Shown: in pieces, positions 1-8,596 of the stretch
How the letters are laid out: each line of letters starts with the position of its first letter
Numbering within the stretch: position 1 is the first letter of the stretch
NCBI RefSeq assembly: GCF_001512285.1
Contig: NZ_LNUV01000006.1
Span: 2,464,809 to 2,528,808, forward strand
DNA: 64,000 nucleotides
Reading direction: 5' to 3'
Source of the DNA: Arthrobacter sp. EpRS71
GTDB lineage: Bacteria; Actinomycetota; Actinomycetes; Actinomycetales; Micrococcaceae
Made by a program: the position numbers and the translations under genes
The notes under the pieces: generated by a model
The model's database searches: none
What the model was told of the DNA's origin: nothing
Seen by the model: the letters and a program-made list of their open reading frames with translations, nothing else

Positions 1-2
1 GT

Positions 3-2882
3 CTCGACGAAGCGGGTGTGCTGCTTGAAACATCCGGTCACCGTCTGGCCGCATACTCATACGATGCGTCCAACTACCGTGTACCGCCCCTGGCCGTTGT
101 CTTCCCGCGCCATGTTGACGACGTCGTGGCAGTGGTGGACGCCTGCCGAGAAACAGGCACACCCCTGATCAGCCGCGGCGGAGGAACCTCCATGGCCGGC
201 AATGCGATCGGTCCGGGGGTCGTACTGGACTTCTCCCGCCATATGAATCGGATTCTGGAGATCGACGCTGTCGGCGGAACAGCCAACGTAGAGGCCGGCG
301 TGGTTCTGGCGACGCTGACAAAGGAGAGTGAGAAGGCTACAGGCGGGACCTTGACGTTCGCGCCGGATCCTTCGTCCAAGAATCGCGCCACCATTGGTGG
401 GGCGATCGGCAATGACGCCTGCGGCAACCACTCGGTCCGTTACGGGCGAACGTCGGATCACGTGGTGGAGATCGACGTCATCACCACCGACGGTGCACGG
501 CTCACCGCCACTGCCAACGGACTACGGGCAACAGATCCCTCTGACGCTCATTCGGTGGCCCGCGCGTTCGAACTCTTAGAGGATCTCAAAGAGCTCGGCC
601 AAAGCAACCTTGCGGCGTTCCGGATGGAGCTTGGCCGCATCCCACGACAGGTCTCCGGCTACCATCTGGCCAATCTTCTCCCAGAAAATGGCCTCAACGT
701 TGCACGTGCCCTGGTGGGAACCGAGGGCACCTGCGGGGTTGTTGTCAGCGCACGGATGAAGCTGGTACCAAAGGCCCCAAGCGCATTACTGGTTTGCCTT
801 GGGTACGCCGACGTTGTTGACGCCGCGAAAGACATCGAAACCATCCTGGAATTCTCCCCCGCCGCAGTGGAGGGCATCGACGAAGCCATTGTGGACACAA
901 TGCGACTGCGGCGCGGCGCAGATTCAGTGCAGGGTCTTCCTGAAGGAAAAGCCTTCCTTTACGTAGACCTGGACGGTGACAACCCCGAAGCTGTCGCCCG
1001 GGAGGCTGATCGCCTCCTGAAGCGACTTGCCGCAAACGGCCGGCTGACAGATGGGCGGGCCGTTCCGGATGCGGCACAGCGCGCCACTTTGTGGCGTGTC
1101 CGGGAAGACGGCGCTGGACTGTCTTCCCGACCCGCCAGTGGCGGAGAATCCCAAGCAGGCTGGGAAGATTCAGCAGTCGCGCCCGAAAACCTCGCCACCT
1201 ACCTCGCCGACTTCCGCGCCCTCTTGAACGAATATGGACTGACCGGCATCATGTACGGACACTTCGGCGCCGGCTGCATGCATATCCGCATCACCTATGA
1301 CCTGCGCAGCGAAGAAGGCCGCAGCGTATTCCGAAAATTCACACGGGCCGCAGCCGAACTCGTCGTACGCCACGGCGGTTCGCTCTCCGGCGAACACGGA
1401 GACGGCCGGGCCCGCTCCGCTCTGCTCCCCGTCATGTACTCCCCAACCATGATGTCAGCATTCGAGACATACCGACGAATGTGGGACAGAACCGGAATCT
1501 TGAACCCCGGCTCCATAACCGAGGCCGACGCCTTCGACAGTAACCTGGCCCTTGAAGGCGTACCGTCCCGCGAATGGCGGACCCACTTCGAGCTCCGACC
1601 AATCGAAGCCTCAGCCGCCGGCGCCGACCCGTGGGTGCATGCCGTCCAGGCCTGCATCGGCGTCGGACGCTGCCGCTCCGACGCCGGCGGGGTTATGTGC
1701 CCAAGCTTCCGCGCAACCGGTGATGAGAAGGATTCAACGCGCGGCCGATCCAGGGTACTCCAAGACATGGTCCGAGGTGCCCGCAGTATCGACGAGGGAT
1801 GGAAATCCGAAGACGTTCGAGAAGCACTCGACCTCTGCCTTGCCTGTAAGGCATGCTCCAACGACTGCCCAGCCGGAGTCGACATGGCCACGTACAAGTC
1901 CGAGTTCTTCTCGCACTACTACGAAGGTAGGATCCGCCCCATGTCGCACTTCTCCCTTGGCTGGCTCCCGCGATGGCTCAGGCTTACCACCCTGATTAGT
2001 CCTCTGGTAAATGTGGTCCTGGCCTCCCCTCTGGGAAAGGTTGTCGCCGCAGCCGGCGGCCTGACCACCAAACGGAAGATGCCCAGCTTCGCTTCCCGAA
2101 AAATGCTAAAAGACGCACTTGCCCCGCATATTAACCAAGCAGGGCCGGCAGATGTGGTGCTGTTCGTTGATTCCTTCACCAAAGGCTTCCGTCCCGATGT
2201 CGCCGGCGCCGCAGCACGTGTTATTGAAAGCACCGGAAAACAAGTCGGATGCGAAGCCGAAGCCTGTTGTGGCCTCACCTGGATTTCCACAGGCCAACTC
2301 GCTACGGCAAAAAAGCTCATGAGCAAAGCCATTGAAAAGTTGGATGACGGCCGCGACACACCGATTGTCGTGATAGAGCCCAGCTGCGCTGCTGCCCTGA
2401 AAAAGGATGCACCGGAGTTATTGGGCACGGAAGCTGCCGAACGCGTCTCGCATCGCATCCGCAGCTTCGCTGAAGCTGTCAAGGAATGGGTCGACGGAGG
2501 CTGGCAGCCACCTGTGGTCCCCGAGGCAGTTACCGTGCAGACCCACTGTCACGAGTACTCAACCTTCGGTGCAACCGTCCAACGCAGAGCCCTGGCTGCC
2601 GTCGGCATCGCGGACGTCACTGAAGCTACAGGCTGCTGCGGCGTCGCAGGAAACTTTGGATTCGAAGCCAACCACTACGACGTCTCCATGAAAGTAGCAG
2701 AGCAAGCCCTGGTGCCGGCTCTCTCTCGTACCTCGAAAGAAACCCCCGTTCTCGCTGACGGATTCAGCTGCGCCATGCAGGTCAAACAACTTGAACCTGA
2801 ACGTCAGAGTCTACATCTGGCTGAACTGCTTGACCCCGGAGCCAAGAAAGTCTCATTGACGGACTCAATACGACGCCGCTGA
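3..2882 (+). CDS. FAD-linked oxidase with Fe-S and CCG domains (D-lactate dehydrogenase-like), 5' end outside window
   Basis: The frame is open at the left edge: codons for Leu-Asp-Glu-Ala-Gly precede the first possible start, a GTG at 18, so the true start is probably outside the window. The 950-residue product has the layout of GlcD/Dld-GlpC fusions. It has an FAD_binding_4 half with the glycine-rich loop RGGGTSMAGNAIG near residue 55, an FAD-oxidase C domain with GEHGDGR near 457, a 4Fe-4S ferredoxin region with cysteine clusters near 545 and 605 (the second is CLACKACSNDCP), and two cysteine-rich CCG motifs near 750 and 872. Such enzymes oxidise 2-hydroxy acids such as D-lactate, glycolate or 2-hydroxyglutarate at the membrane and pass electrons to the quinone pool. 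The substrate cannot be told from the sequence. The following gene is convergent and unrelated. Confidence 0.88.
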   Translation, partial: LDEAGVLLETSGHRLAAYSYDASNYRVPPLAVVFPRHVDDVVAVVDACRETGTPLISRGGGTSMAGNAIGPGVVLDFSRHMNRILEIDAVGGTANVEAGVVLATLTKESEKATGGTLTFAPDPSSKNRATIGGAIGNDACGNHSVRYGRTSDHVVEIDVITTDGARLTATANGLRATDPSDAHSVARAFELLEDLKELGQSNLAAFRMELGRIPRQVSGYHLANLLPENGLNVARALVGTEGTCGVVVSARMKLVPKAPSALLVCLGYADVVDAAKDIETILEFSPAAVEGIDEAIVDTMRLRRGADSVQGLPEGKAFLYVDLDGDNPEAVAREADRLLKRLAANGRLTDGRAVPDAAQRATLWRVREDGAGLSSRPASGGESQAGWEDSAVAPENLATYLADFRALLNEYGLTGIMYGHFGAGCMHIRITYDLRSEEGRSVFRKFTRAAAELVVRHGGSLSGEHGDGRARSALLPVMYSPTMMSAFETYRRMWDRTGILNPGSITEADAFDSNLALEGVPSREWRTHFELRPIEASAAGADPWVHAVQACIGVGRCRSDAGGVMCPSFRATGDEKDSTRGRSRVLQDMVRGARSIDEGWKSEDVREALDLCLACKACSNDCPAGVDMATYKSEFFSHYYEGRIRPMSHFSLGWLPRWLRLTTLISPLVNVVLASPLGKVVAAAGGLTTKRKMPSFASRKMLKDALAPHINQAGPADVVLFVDSFTKGFRPDVAGAAARVIESTGKQVGCEAEACCGLTWISTGQLATAKKLMSKAIEKLDDGRDTPIVVIEPSCAAALKKDAPELLGTEAAERVSHRIRSFAEAVKEWVDGGWQPPVVPEAVTVQTHCHEYSTFGATVQRRALAAVGIADVTEATGCCGVAGNFGFEANHYDVSMKVAEQALVPALSRTSKETPVLADGFSCAMQVKQLEPERQSLHLAELLDPGAKKVSLTDSIRRR

Positions 2883-3573
2883 AGGGGAGTTTCTCGAAGG
2901 CTTTTTCCTAGCTGAGTCAGTGTGCTGAGTATCGTCTGTACATTCGGAGCAAGCCTTATCAAGCAAGGGACCAAATTCCTACGTTTTCCCCACGAATTGA
3001 ACAGGTTCGTCAAAGTCACTCGAACTGTGCCAACGCTTCCCCAACTAGTATTGGCGTGAGACAGACCGTAGCCGCCGGATCCGTAGAAGTTCGTGGACAG
3101 GCTGACCAAGGAAGGTCAATCAACAAGTCAGGGACCACTCGCCCGCCTGCCACGACCAGATGTATACGATGGTGCTTTGAGGCGCCACGGCAATGAAGCC
3201 CAAAAACGCCCACCTGCCTTCCATCGCCTCTGGTGACCTTCGCCTCAGGCCTGCTTCATCACCGGTCGAATTGATCCTTGACTTTGGTAGCTACACCCCT
3301 AACTGACGTCAGGGTGAAGCGCAGATAGCGTTGGAATAAAATTCCGGTGGCTCTTTCTGACAGAGTGCTTGGAAGTCCTAAAGCTCAACCTGAGAGTTGC
3401 GCCGACGACTTTCAAAGTGACATATGGGTGCTTATCGGCGTTCAGCCGTTCGGAAGCCTTTCAACTGTGGCGAGCTGCGGTTAGCGAGGAATTCGGGAGG
3501 ACTTCCAGGACTAACAAGAACCCAAGTTTCCTGCCAGTGAGTTCTAGTCGATGACTAGCGCACGCGGCGTCGT
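2883..3573. other. Intergenic stretch without a supported gene
   Basis: About 690 bases lie between the convergent ends of the oxidoreductase and the DUF1016 gene. The short ORFs here have no recognisable motif and no convincing ribosome binding site, and I see no strong terminator hairpin. It may be the junction between the oxidoreductase region and the conjugation region, but no repeat or attachment site marks it. Confidence 0.4.
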
Positions 3574-4620
3574 TCAGTCTTCGGATTCTGTGCTTGCTTC
3601 TGCCCATTCGAGTGCGGCGACAACGTGCCCTTCGTTTGGCAGGGCGACTTTTTCGTCTGCGGGCAGTTTGTCGTAGGTATAGGCGGCGACGGCCATGGGT
3701 GATGTTGAGCGGCCGAGGCTGTACCGGACGCTGCGGTCGTTCTTGGTGCCACAGATAAGGATGCCGATGGTTTCGTTGTGGTGCTCACGGCGGAGCGTGT
3801 CATCGACAAGAGCGACATAGAAGTTCAGCTTGCCGGCATACTCAGGCTGGAACTTTCCTGTTTTGAGCTCGATGACCACATACCGGTTCTGGTCCATGTG
3901 AAAGAACAGCATGTCGACGTAGTAGTCGTCGCCGTCGACATCGAAGTGCACCTGCCGGCCAACGAACGAAAACCCGGGGCCCAGCTCCCGCAGGGTTTCG
4001 GTGATCCTGCTGGTCAGCGCCAGTTCAAGTTCCCGTTCGGCAACTTCTCCCGACAGGCCTAGAAATTCGAAGTTGTAGGGGTCCTTGGCGACTTGCTGTG
4101 CCAGCTCGGAATCCTGTCCAACAAGCCGTTGGACAAAGTTCGACGGCGCCGCGCCGGTCCTCTCCAGGGTCCGGTTCATGATCATGTTCAGCAGGACGTT
4201 GCGAGACCATCCATGTTCAACGGCCGCATCCGCGTACCAGTCCCGCTCACGCCGGTGGTTCAACTTGTCCAACAGCACGGTGATGTGGCCCCACGGCAAT
4301 TGTCCAACAGCCTGTTGGACAATTGGGTCCGGCCAGGCCGCGGCGAATCCCCGCATGTAAAAAAGATTGGATCGGGACAGTCCCTTCATTTCGGGAAACT
4401 CGGCCCGAAGGTCTTCGGCCAGGCGCCCCATAACCCCGCTCCCCCATTCCTCGACTTCCTGACGGGCCAGGACAGCCTTGCCAATCGACCAATACAACTC
4501 GATCAGCTGCGTGTTGACAGTTCGTAGGGCGCTCGAACGGGCGGTCCGGACCCGTTCCTTGAGTGAAGCCAAGAAATCGGAATACCCTGACGGCAGGGCC
4601 AAGGATCGCGAGTCAGTCAT
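3574..4620 (-). CDS. DUF1016 / YhcG-type PD-(D/E)XK nuclease family protein
   Basis: The product has the two-part layout of the DUF1016 (YhcG) family. A helical N-terminal domain contains SRSNLFYMRGFAAAW and QLPWGHITVLLDKL. The C-terminal PD-(D/E)XK fold has DYYVDMLFF (Asp) followed by VVIELKTGKF (ExK) near residues 240-260. I chose the ATG at 4620 (348 aa) because AGGG lies about 10 bases upstream; a GTG eight codons earlier is possible. The family is thought to be nuclease-like, often sits on mobile elements, and has no settled role. The gene is the last of the minus-strand run but is separated from DUF4913 by about 160 bases of palindromic DNA, so it may be transcribed separately. A perfect 29-bp palindrome lies inside the coding sequence at 4297-4325. 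Confidence 0.9.
   Translation of the reverse strand: MTDSRSLALPSGYSDFLASLKERVRTARSSALRTVNTQLIELYWSIGKAVLARQEVEEWGSGVMGRLAEDLRAEFPEMKGLSRSNLFYMRGFAAAWPDPIVQQAVGQLPWGHITVLLDKLNHRRERDWYADAAVEHGWSRNVLLNMIMNRTLERTGAAPSNFVQRLVGQDSELAQQVAKDPYNFEFLGLSGEVAERELELALTSRITETLRELGPGFSFVGRQVHFDVDGDDYYVDMLFFHMDQNRYVVIELKTGKFQPEYAGKLNFYVALVDDTLRREHHNETIGILICGTKNDRSVRYSLGRSTSPMAVAAYTYDKLPADEKVALPNEGHVVAALEWAEASTESED
4117..4133. repeat. 17-nt palindromic core inside the DUF1016 gene
   Basis: TCCAAC-AAGCC-GTTGGA forms a 17-nt inverted repeat of the same length and similar arms as the core of the 29-bp palindromes at 4297 and 4681, but without CAATTG ends. It lies in coding sequence. Confidence 0.5.
4297..4325. 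repeat. 29-bp perfect palindrome inside the DUF1016 gene
   Basis: The arms are CAATTGTCCAACAG and its exact reverse complement around a single central base. On the coding strand the segment encodes IVQQAVGQL of the DUF1016 protein. The same architecture (CAATTG, 17-nt palindromic core, CAATTG) recurs upstream of the gene at 4658-4709 with a different core. Confidence 0.85.
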
Positions 4621-4657
4621 ATGCTCAACCCTAATGGCCGCCACTTAGCCAGGGATT

Positions 4658-4709
4658 CAATTGTCCAGATGGCGTCCGGACAATTGCGCCACAGCCTGTG
4701 GCGCAATTG
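4658..4709. repeat. Two tandem 29-bp inverted repeats sharing CAATTG ends, upstream of DUF1016
   Basis: CAATTG occurs at 4658, 4681 and 4704, a 23-bp period. The first 17-nt spacer begins TCC and ends GGA. The second is a perfect palindrome, giving 14-nt arms CAATTGCGCCACAG over 4681-4709. Compared with the palindrome at 4297, TCCA is replaced by CGCC in one arm and the matching bases change in the other. The array lies between the DUF4913 stop and the DUF1016 start. It could act as a terminator, a protein-binding site or a REP-like mobile element. Confidence 0.8.
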
Positions 4710-4781
4710 GGAGCTGTTTTGGGCAATGAACCAGTGCGTGATCGATTCGCGCTCCTACTGCGCACGTTCGCTGCCGGGAGC

Positions 4782-5225
4782 CTACGACCGCACTCCTCTC
4801 ACATCAGGGAACCAGCCATCTGGAGCCTTCTTTGGTTCCAGATGTTCGGGGTCGCGGTGCTTTTGCATGTCGCATTTGTGAAACGGTCCCCGCGGGTCCA
4901 GGAGGACGCGCATGTGATGGTCTGCATGGTCTCGCCACCAGACGCTCATTCCGGTGGCCCCGTCGAGCCTGAGGTGTTCCCAGGCCCGCCACAGAGCTTC
5001 TATGCGGGAGACGGCTTCGGGGTGGAAGTACCACTCGATGCACCACTTCGCGGCCCGGCCGTCAACGTCCCGCACGTAAGTGGGGAGCAGTTGTTCGTGC
5101 AGGAACTCTTCGGCCGAGCCGTATACCAGCTCCGGTGCTTTCGCTTCTTCCGTAGTTGTCTGCCCAGAGACTCCTGAATCGCTGGCCACTGGAGCTGCGG
5201 CGAATAGTCCAACTTCGGCTGTCAT
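4782..5225 (-). CDS. DUF4913 domain protein of actinobacterial conjugative elements
   Basis: The 147-residue product ends in a DUF4913-type domain: YHPEAV-like segment (YFHPEAVSR), a Trp-rich helix ALWRAWEHLRLD, and WWRDHADHHMRVLLDP near residues 96-111, followed by a short basic tail. The N-terminal 30 residues are low in structure. AGGAG lies 7 bases before the ATG at 5225. The gene follows the VirD4-like gene with a 9-base gap, so the two are co-transcribed. DUF4913 proteins are found almost only in conjugative plasmids and ICEs of actinobacteria. Their role is unknown; the position after the coupling protein suggests an accessory transfer function. Confidence 0.85.
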   Translation of the reverse strand: MTAEVGLFAAAPVASDSGVSGQTTTEEAKAPELVYGSAEEFLHEQLLPTYVRDVDGRAAKWCIEWYFHPEAVSRIEALWRAWEHLRLDGATGMSVWWRDHADHHMRVLLDPRGPFHKCDMQKHRDPEHLEPKKAPDGWFPDVRGVRS

Positions 5226-5234
5226 CGCAGGCTC

Positions 5235-7004
5235 CTACTTCGTGACCCAGGGATTGGGCACCGGCGCAGCTGGCACGGGGACAGCCGGTTCTTCGGGGCG
5301 TGGGCTGTACTTTTTGATGGAGGCTTCGACCGTTTCCTTGTGGGGTCCGGTGTACCAGGGCATGGTGCGGACGAGTGTGGCGGGTGCGCCGGAGGCGAGG
5401 ACGACGGCGCGGCCACGGTCCAGTTCGGCGAGGTTGGAGACGTCGAAGATGCGTTCCTTGCTCTCTTGGCGTGAGCGGCTGGAGCCGGATTTGCCGGAGG
5501 AGGTGGAGACGTTGATGTAGCTGTAGTCACCGATCAGGTCAGAGAGTGCCCGGAGGAAGCCTTCTTCGGCTACGCCGCCGCCGTAGACCTTGACGTTCGC
5601 CGCTGACCAGATTTTCCGCATGTTCGCTTCTCCCCACAGTTCCACGCCTTGGGACCAGGACTGCAGGATGCCCATGACGATCAGGCCCTTGGAGCCGTAG
5701 TGGCTGAACTGGTCCGGGAGTCCTGCCCAGCGGACGACGTTGGCCAGCTCATCGAGAGCGAACAGGGCGGGTTTGGGGAGGCGGCCGCCGCTGCGCTCGG
5801 CGCGTTCTTCCATTGCTTCTGCGATGGCCACGGTCAGGGCGGTGGTGAGCGGTGCGGCGGAGCCGGCACCTTCCTTGGAGAGAATGTAGATCGTTTCCTG
5901 GGACGCGGCGAAAGCTGCAGGATTGAACTGCCGGCGGGCATCCGTGGCCACCGTTGCCCCACCGGTTGGAGCGACCCAGCGCAGCGTATTGCGGCTCTTG
6001 AGGCATTGGATCATCTTTTCGGCCGTGCCGAAGATGCCGTCGCGTTGCTTATCGGCCAGCTTCAGCGTGGATTCAAGGCCCTTGTACTGCAGCTCGTAGT
6101 CATGCTCCCGGAGAATCTCAATAGGCTCTTGGCTGACCTGTTCGGTAACCCAAATGTAGACCTGTGTGATGGGCAGCTCCCCGAGCGCGGCCGCGAGGAA
6201 GTACGAGGACAGAACGTCCTCTGCCTTGGGATCGAAGTAGGCGTCGGGTTTGGAGCCGGGGACGCGGGAGCCGACGGAGAAGTGTTGGGTGAGTTTGTAG
6301 GCTTTCTCTTCGTCGGTGACGTAGGAGAGCGGGTTCCACCACCAGTCCGGTTCTTCCTGGGCGATCTTCTGCGGATCGAACACCCACACCGGGGCCGTGG
6401 CCTCGCGGACGCCACGGGTGCCGTCCACGACGTCGCGCTTGTTCGATGTGGAAACCACGGCGCCGGGGGCGTCCAGAATGGCGGGCATGACCCGTGAGGT
6501 TGATTTACCGGTACGGGGTCCCCAGATGTCGAGGGACAGGTCTTCCCAGGATTGGATGAACTTCTGGCCGGTGGAGACGACCTTGCCCACGACGATGCCG
6601 GGGGTGTCAGTGACGCCCAGGCGATCGGCGGTCGCTTTCGCTCCTTTCTCGGAGAATGCGGCCAACGCTTTACCGCGTCCGAGGTAGCGGGCGGCTTTGT
6701 CGACGCGGGCGCGCTTTGAGGCACCCTTTCTCCAGGCCACGAGGACAACGATGGTCAGGGCCAGAATCACGGCGGCCATGAGGCAGGCGACGACCGTGGC
6801 CTCGGTCGGCCACGGTACACGGCCCTTGGCCAGTCCGGCGATCAGATCGATGGGGTGGGCTGGTGGGGCGGCGGTGCCCGCCATCCACGAGCCGAGGTGC
6901 AGGGCGGCGTAGGTTCCGCCGCCGAAGACGACGATGAAGCCGACGGCCAACCAGACCAGCAGGGCTTCGCCCATGCCCATTCCCTTGCGGTTTGGTGCGC
7001 TCAC
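5235..7004 (-). CDS. VirD4/TraG-type conjugative coupling ATPase
   Basis: The 589-residue protein begins with two membrane segments (about residues 12-36 and 70-90). A P-loop GPRTGKST near residue 165 follows, with the family's VVSTSNKRDVVDGT strand after it. Walker B is ALFALDELANVV near 413, with the TraM-recognition-type region (GLIVMGILQSWSQ) next. Known coupling proteins of this type bind the DNA-relaxase complex and feed it into the type IV channel at the inner membrane. The start is a GTG whose GTGA overlaps the stop of the VirB4-like gene upstream, implying translational coupling. No relaxase partner is present in the window. Confidence 0.93.
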   Translation of the reverse strand: MSAPNRKGMGMGEALLVWLAVGFIVVFGGGTYAALHLGSWMAGTAAPPAHPIDLIAGLAKGRVPWPTEATVVACLMAAVILALTIVVLVAWRKGASKRARVDKAARYLGRGKALAAFSEKGAKATADRLGVTDTPGIVVGKVVSTGQKFIQSWEDLSLDIWGPRTGKSTSRVMPAILDAPGAVVSTSNKRDVVDGTRGVREATAPVWVFDPQKIAQEEPDWWWNPLSYVTDEEKAYKLTQHFSVGSRVPGSKPDAYFDPKAEDVLSSYFLAAALGELPITQVYIWVTEQVSQEPIEILREHDYELQYKGLESTLKLADKQRDGIFGTAEKMIQCLKSRNTLRWVAPTGGATVATDARRQFNPAAFAASQETIYILSKEGAGSAAPLTTALTVAIAEAMEERAERSGGRLPKPALFALDELANVVRWAGLPDQFSHYGSKGLIVMGILQSWSQGVELWGEANMRKIWSAANVKVYGGGVAEEGFLRALSDLIGDYSYINVSTSSGKSGSSRSRQESKERIFDVSNLAELDRGRAVVLASGAPATLVRTMPWYTGPHKETVEASIKKYSPRPEEPAVPVPAAPVPNPWVTK

Positions 7005-8596
7005 AGGGTGCCTCCTTCACTGGGCAGGACCGGGGCTGCCGTCTCCAGCAGGGGTTCCGGTGCTGCATGCCATTTGCCGTCGGTGTCGTTGACGCCTTCC
7101 GGGCCCTTTTCCAAGGAGGTGAGTCCGACCTGGACGGGGATCCCTGGACGGCCACCGACCTTGATGAGGAACTTTCCCCGGCCTGGAGGTTCGACGTCGA
7201 CGCCGCGAGAGTCCCACGCGGGCGGGTCCTGCCAGCCGATGAGTTTCTGCTGCTCTTGCCGGGACAACGGAATAGCGGAGGTCAGCAGCGGCATCTCGGA
7301 GGCCGGAAGGCCGCCGCAGATGACCATGCCGGAGCGTTCGACGAATCCGCGGGCTTTCATCCGGTCCTCTTCTGCCGGCAGGGCCAGCAGGTCGGACATG
7401 GTGTGGGAGATCATGATCTGTCCGACACCCACGGAGCGGTTCAGCCGGGTCAGGGCGTCCACACGGTCCACCATGCCCTTACCTGCGCGCAGCGCCCGCC
7501 ACAGCTCGTCCAGGACCACGAAGTAGTTCCTACGCGGTTCCAAACCGGCGTCAGCGAGGGCATTGGCGACGTTGACCGTACCGAAGCCGTAGGACCAGCA
7601 CGCGAGCAGAATGGCGGCCTGCAGGTCCGTTTCGGTCTCGTCAATGCTGGAGACGTCGAAGACCACGGCCCGGTCACGGACCATGGGCTGGCTGGTTTGG
7701 CGGGAGAATATCTCGCCCAGCTTCCCGCCACCGGTCAAACCGAGCAGGGTTGCCTCCAACGCCCGGGTTTCCTGCAGGTAGATGTTCATGTCGCCACGGT
7801 CCAGGGCGACCTGCCGCAGCTCGTCAGGTGCGGAGACGATGACGTCCAGCAGGTCCTTCAACACCGGCACACCGTCGAAACGGTCATCGAGGACCCGCAA
7901 GGCGCGGTCCAGAATGGTTTGTTCCTGGTCGGTGGGCGGGTTGTTCCGGCTGATCGTGATCAGTGAGACCACCATGGTCAGGCGGCGTCCGTGCGCGTCG
8001 GCCCGGACGCGCGCTGCGTCTTCGTGGTGGCCGTTGTCTTCAAGGAGCTGGGCGGCTTCAACAGCCTGACCCGGGTCAAGGATGTTCAAGTAGCCGACGC
8101 CACGGCCGAGCCGGATGACCTGCCCGCCGAGGGCCCCGACTGCTTTGACGTGCTCGCCCTTGAGGTCACCCAGGATCAGGGGGTGAACTCCTTGTGCGGA
8201 GAGTCCGATGAACATCCGCCGTACGACCGTGGACTTTCCCAGCCCGGGCTTTCCCAGGATGAAGGCCGAGGGGTTGGAAATCAGGCGTGCGCGCTGGAAC
8301 CAGCTGATCGGGTCACAGCAGACCGTGGCCTGGGTTTCCTCGTGACGTCCCAGCGGGACGCCGATCATGGGCGAGGACGCACCGGAGGAGAACGGCCACA
8401 GGCCACAGACCTGAACCGTCGTTCCCCGGTACTCCTTCACGGACGGGACGAGCTGGGCCATGCCACCGCCGCGACCGGGCCAGCCACGGGCACCAGGCCC
8501 GGCCTCACGCGGCTGCTTCTCAGCCTTCTTCGGCGCAGCCTTTACCGGGCTGGTGCTGTGCTTCGAGGAACGGGCGAAGAGTTTGGGGAAGGCCAT
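7001..8596 (-). CDS. VirB4/TraC-like type IV secretion ATPase
   Basis: The 531-residue protein has P-loop LGKPGLGKST near residue 120, followed by FIGLSAQG and LILGDLKGEH. Walker B VVLDELWRAL lies near 359, with a downstream helicase-like segment QIMISHTMSDLLALP. These are the features of the VirB4-type motor that powers assembly of the conjugation channel at the cytoplasmic face. It lacks the long N-terminal part of classic VirB4; in actinobacteria that part is thought to be carried by the neighbouring SCO6880-type protein. Its ATG overlaps the upstream stop (TAATG), and its own stop overlaps the VirD4-like start. Confidence 0.92.
   Translation of the reverse strand: MAFPKLFARSSKHSTSPVKAAPKKAEKQPREAGPGARGWPGRGGGMAQLVPSVKEYRGTTVQVCGLWPFSSGASSPMIGVPLGRHEETQATVCCDPISWFQRARLISNPSAFILGKPGLGKSTVVRRMFIGLSAQGVHPLILGDLKGEHVKAVGALGGQVIRLGRGVGYLNILDPGQAVEAAQLLEDNGHHEDAARVRADAHGRRLTMVVSLITISRNNPPTDQEQTILDRALRVLDDRFDGVPVLKDLLDVIVSAPDELRQVALDRGDMNIYLQETRALEATLLGLTGGGKLGEIFSRQTSQPMVRDRAVVFDVSSIDETETDLQAAILLACWSYGFGTVNVANALADAGLEPRRNYFVVLDELWRALRAGKGMVDRVDALTRLNRSVGVGQIMISHTMSDLLALPAEEDRMKARGFVERSGMVICGGLPASEMPLLTSAIPLSRQEQQKLIGWQDPPAWDSRGVDVEPPGRGKFLIKVGGRPGIPVQVGLTSLEKGPEGVNDTDGKWHAAPEPLLETAAPVLPSEGGTL

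Noticed and set aside
3016..3213. Short minus-strand frame resembling a transposase scrap
   Set aside because: No catalytic residues or recognisable family pattern; too short to support.
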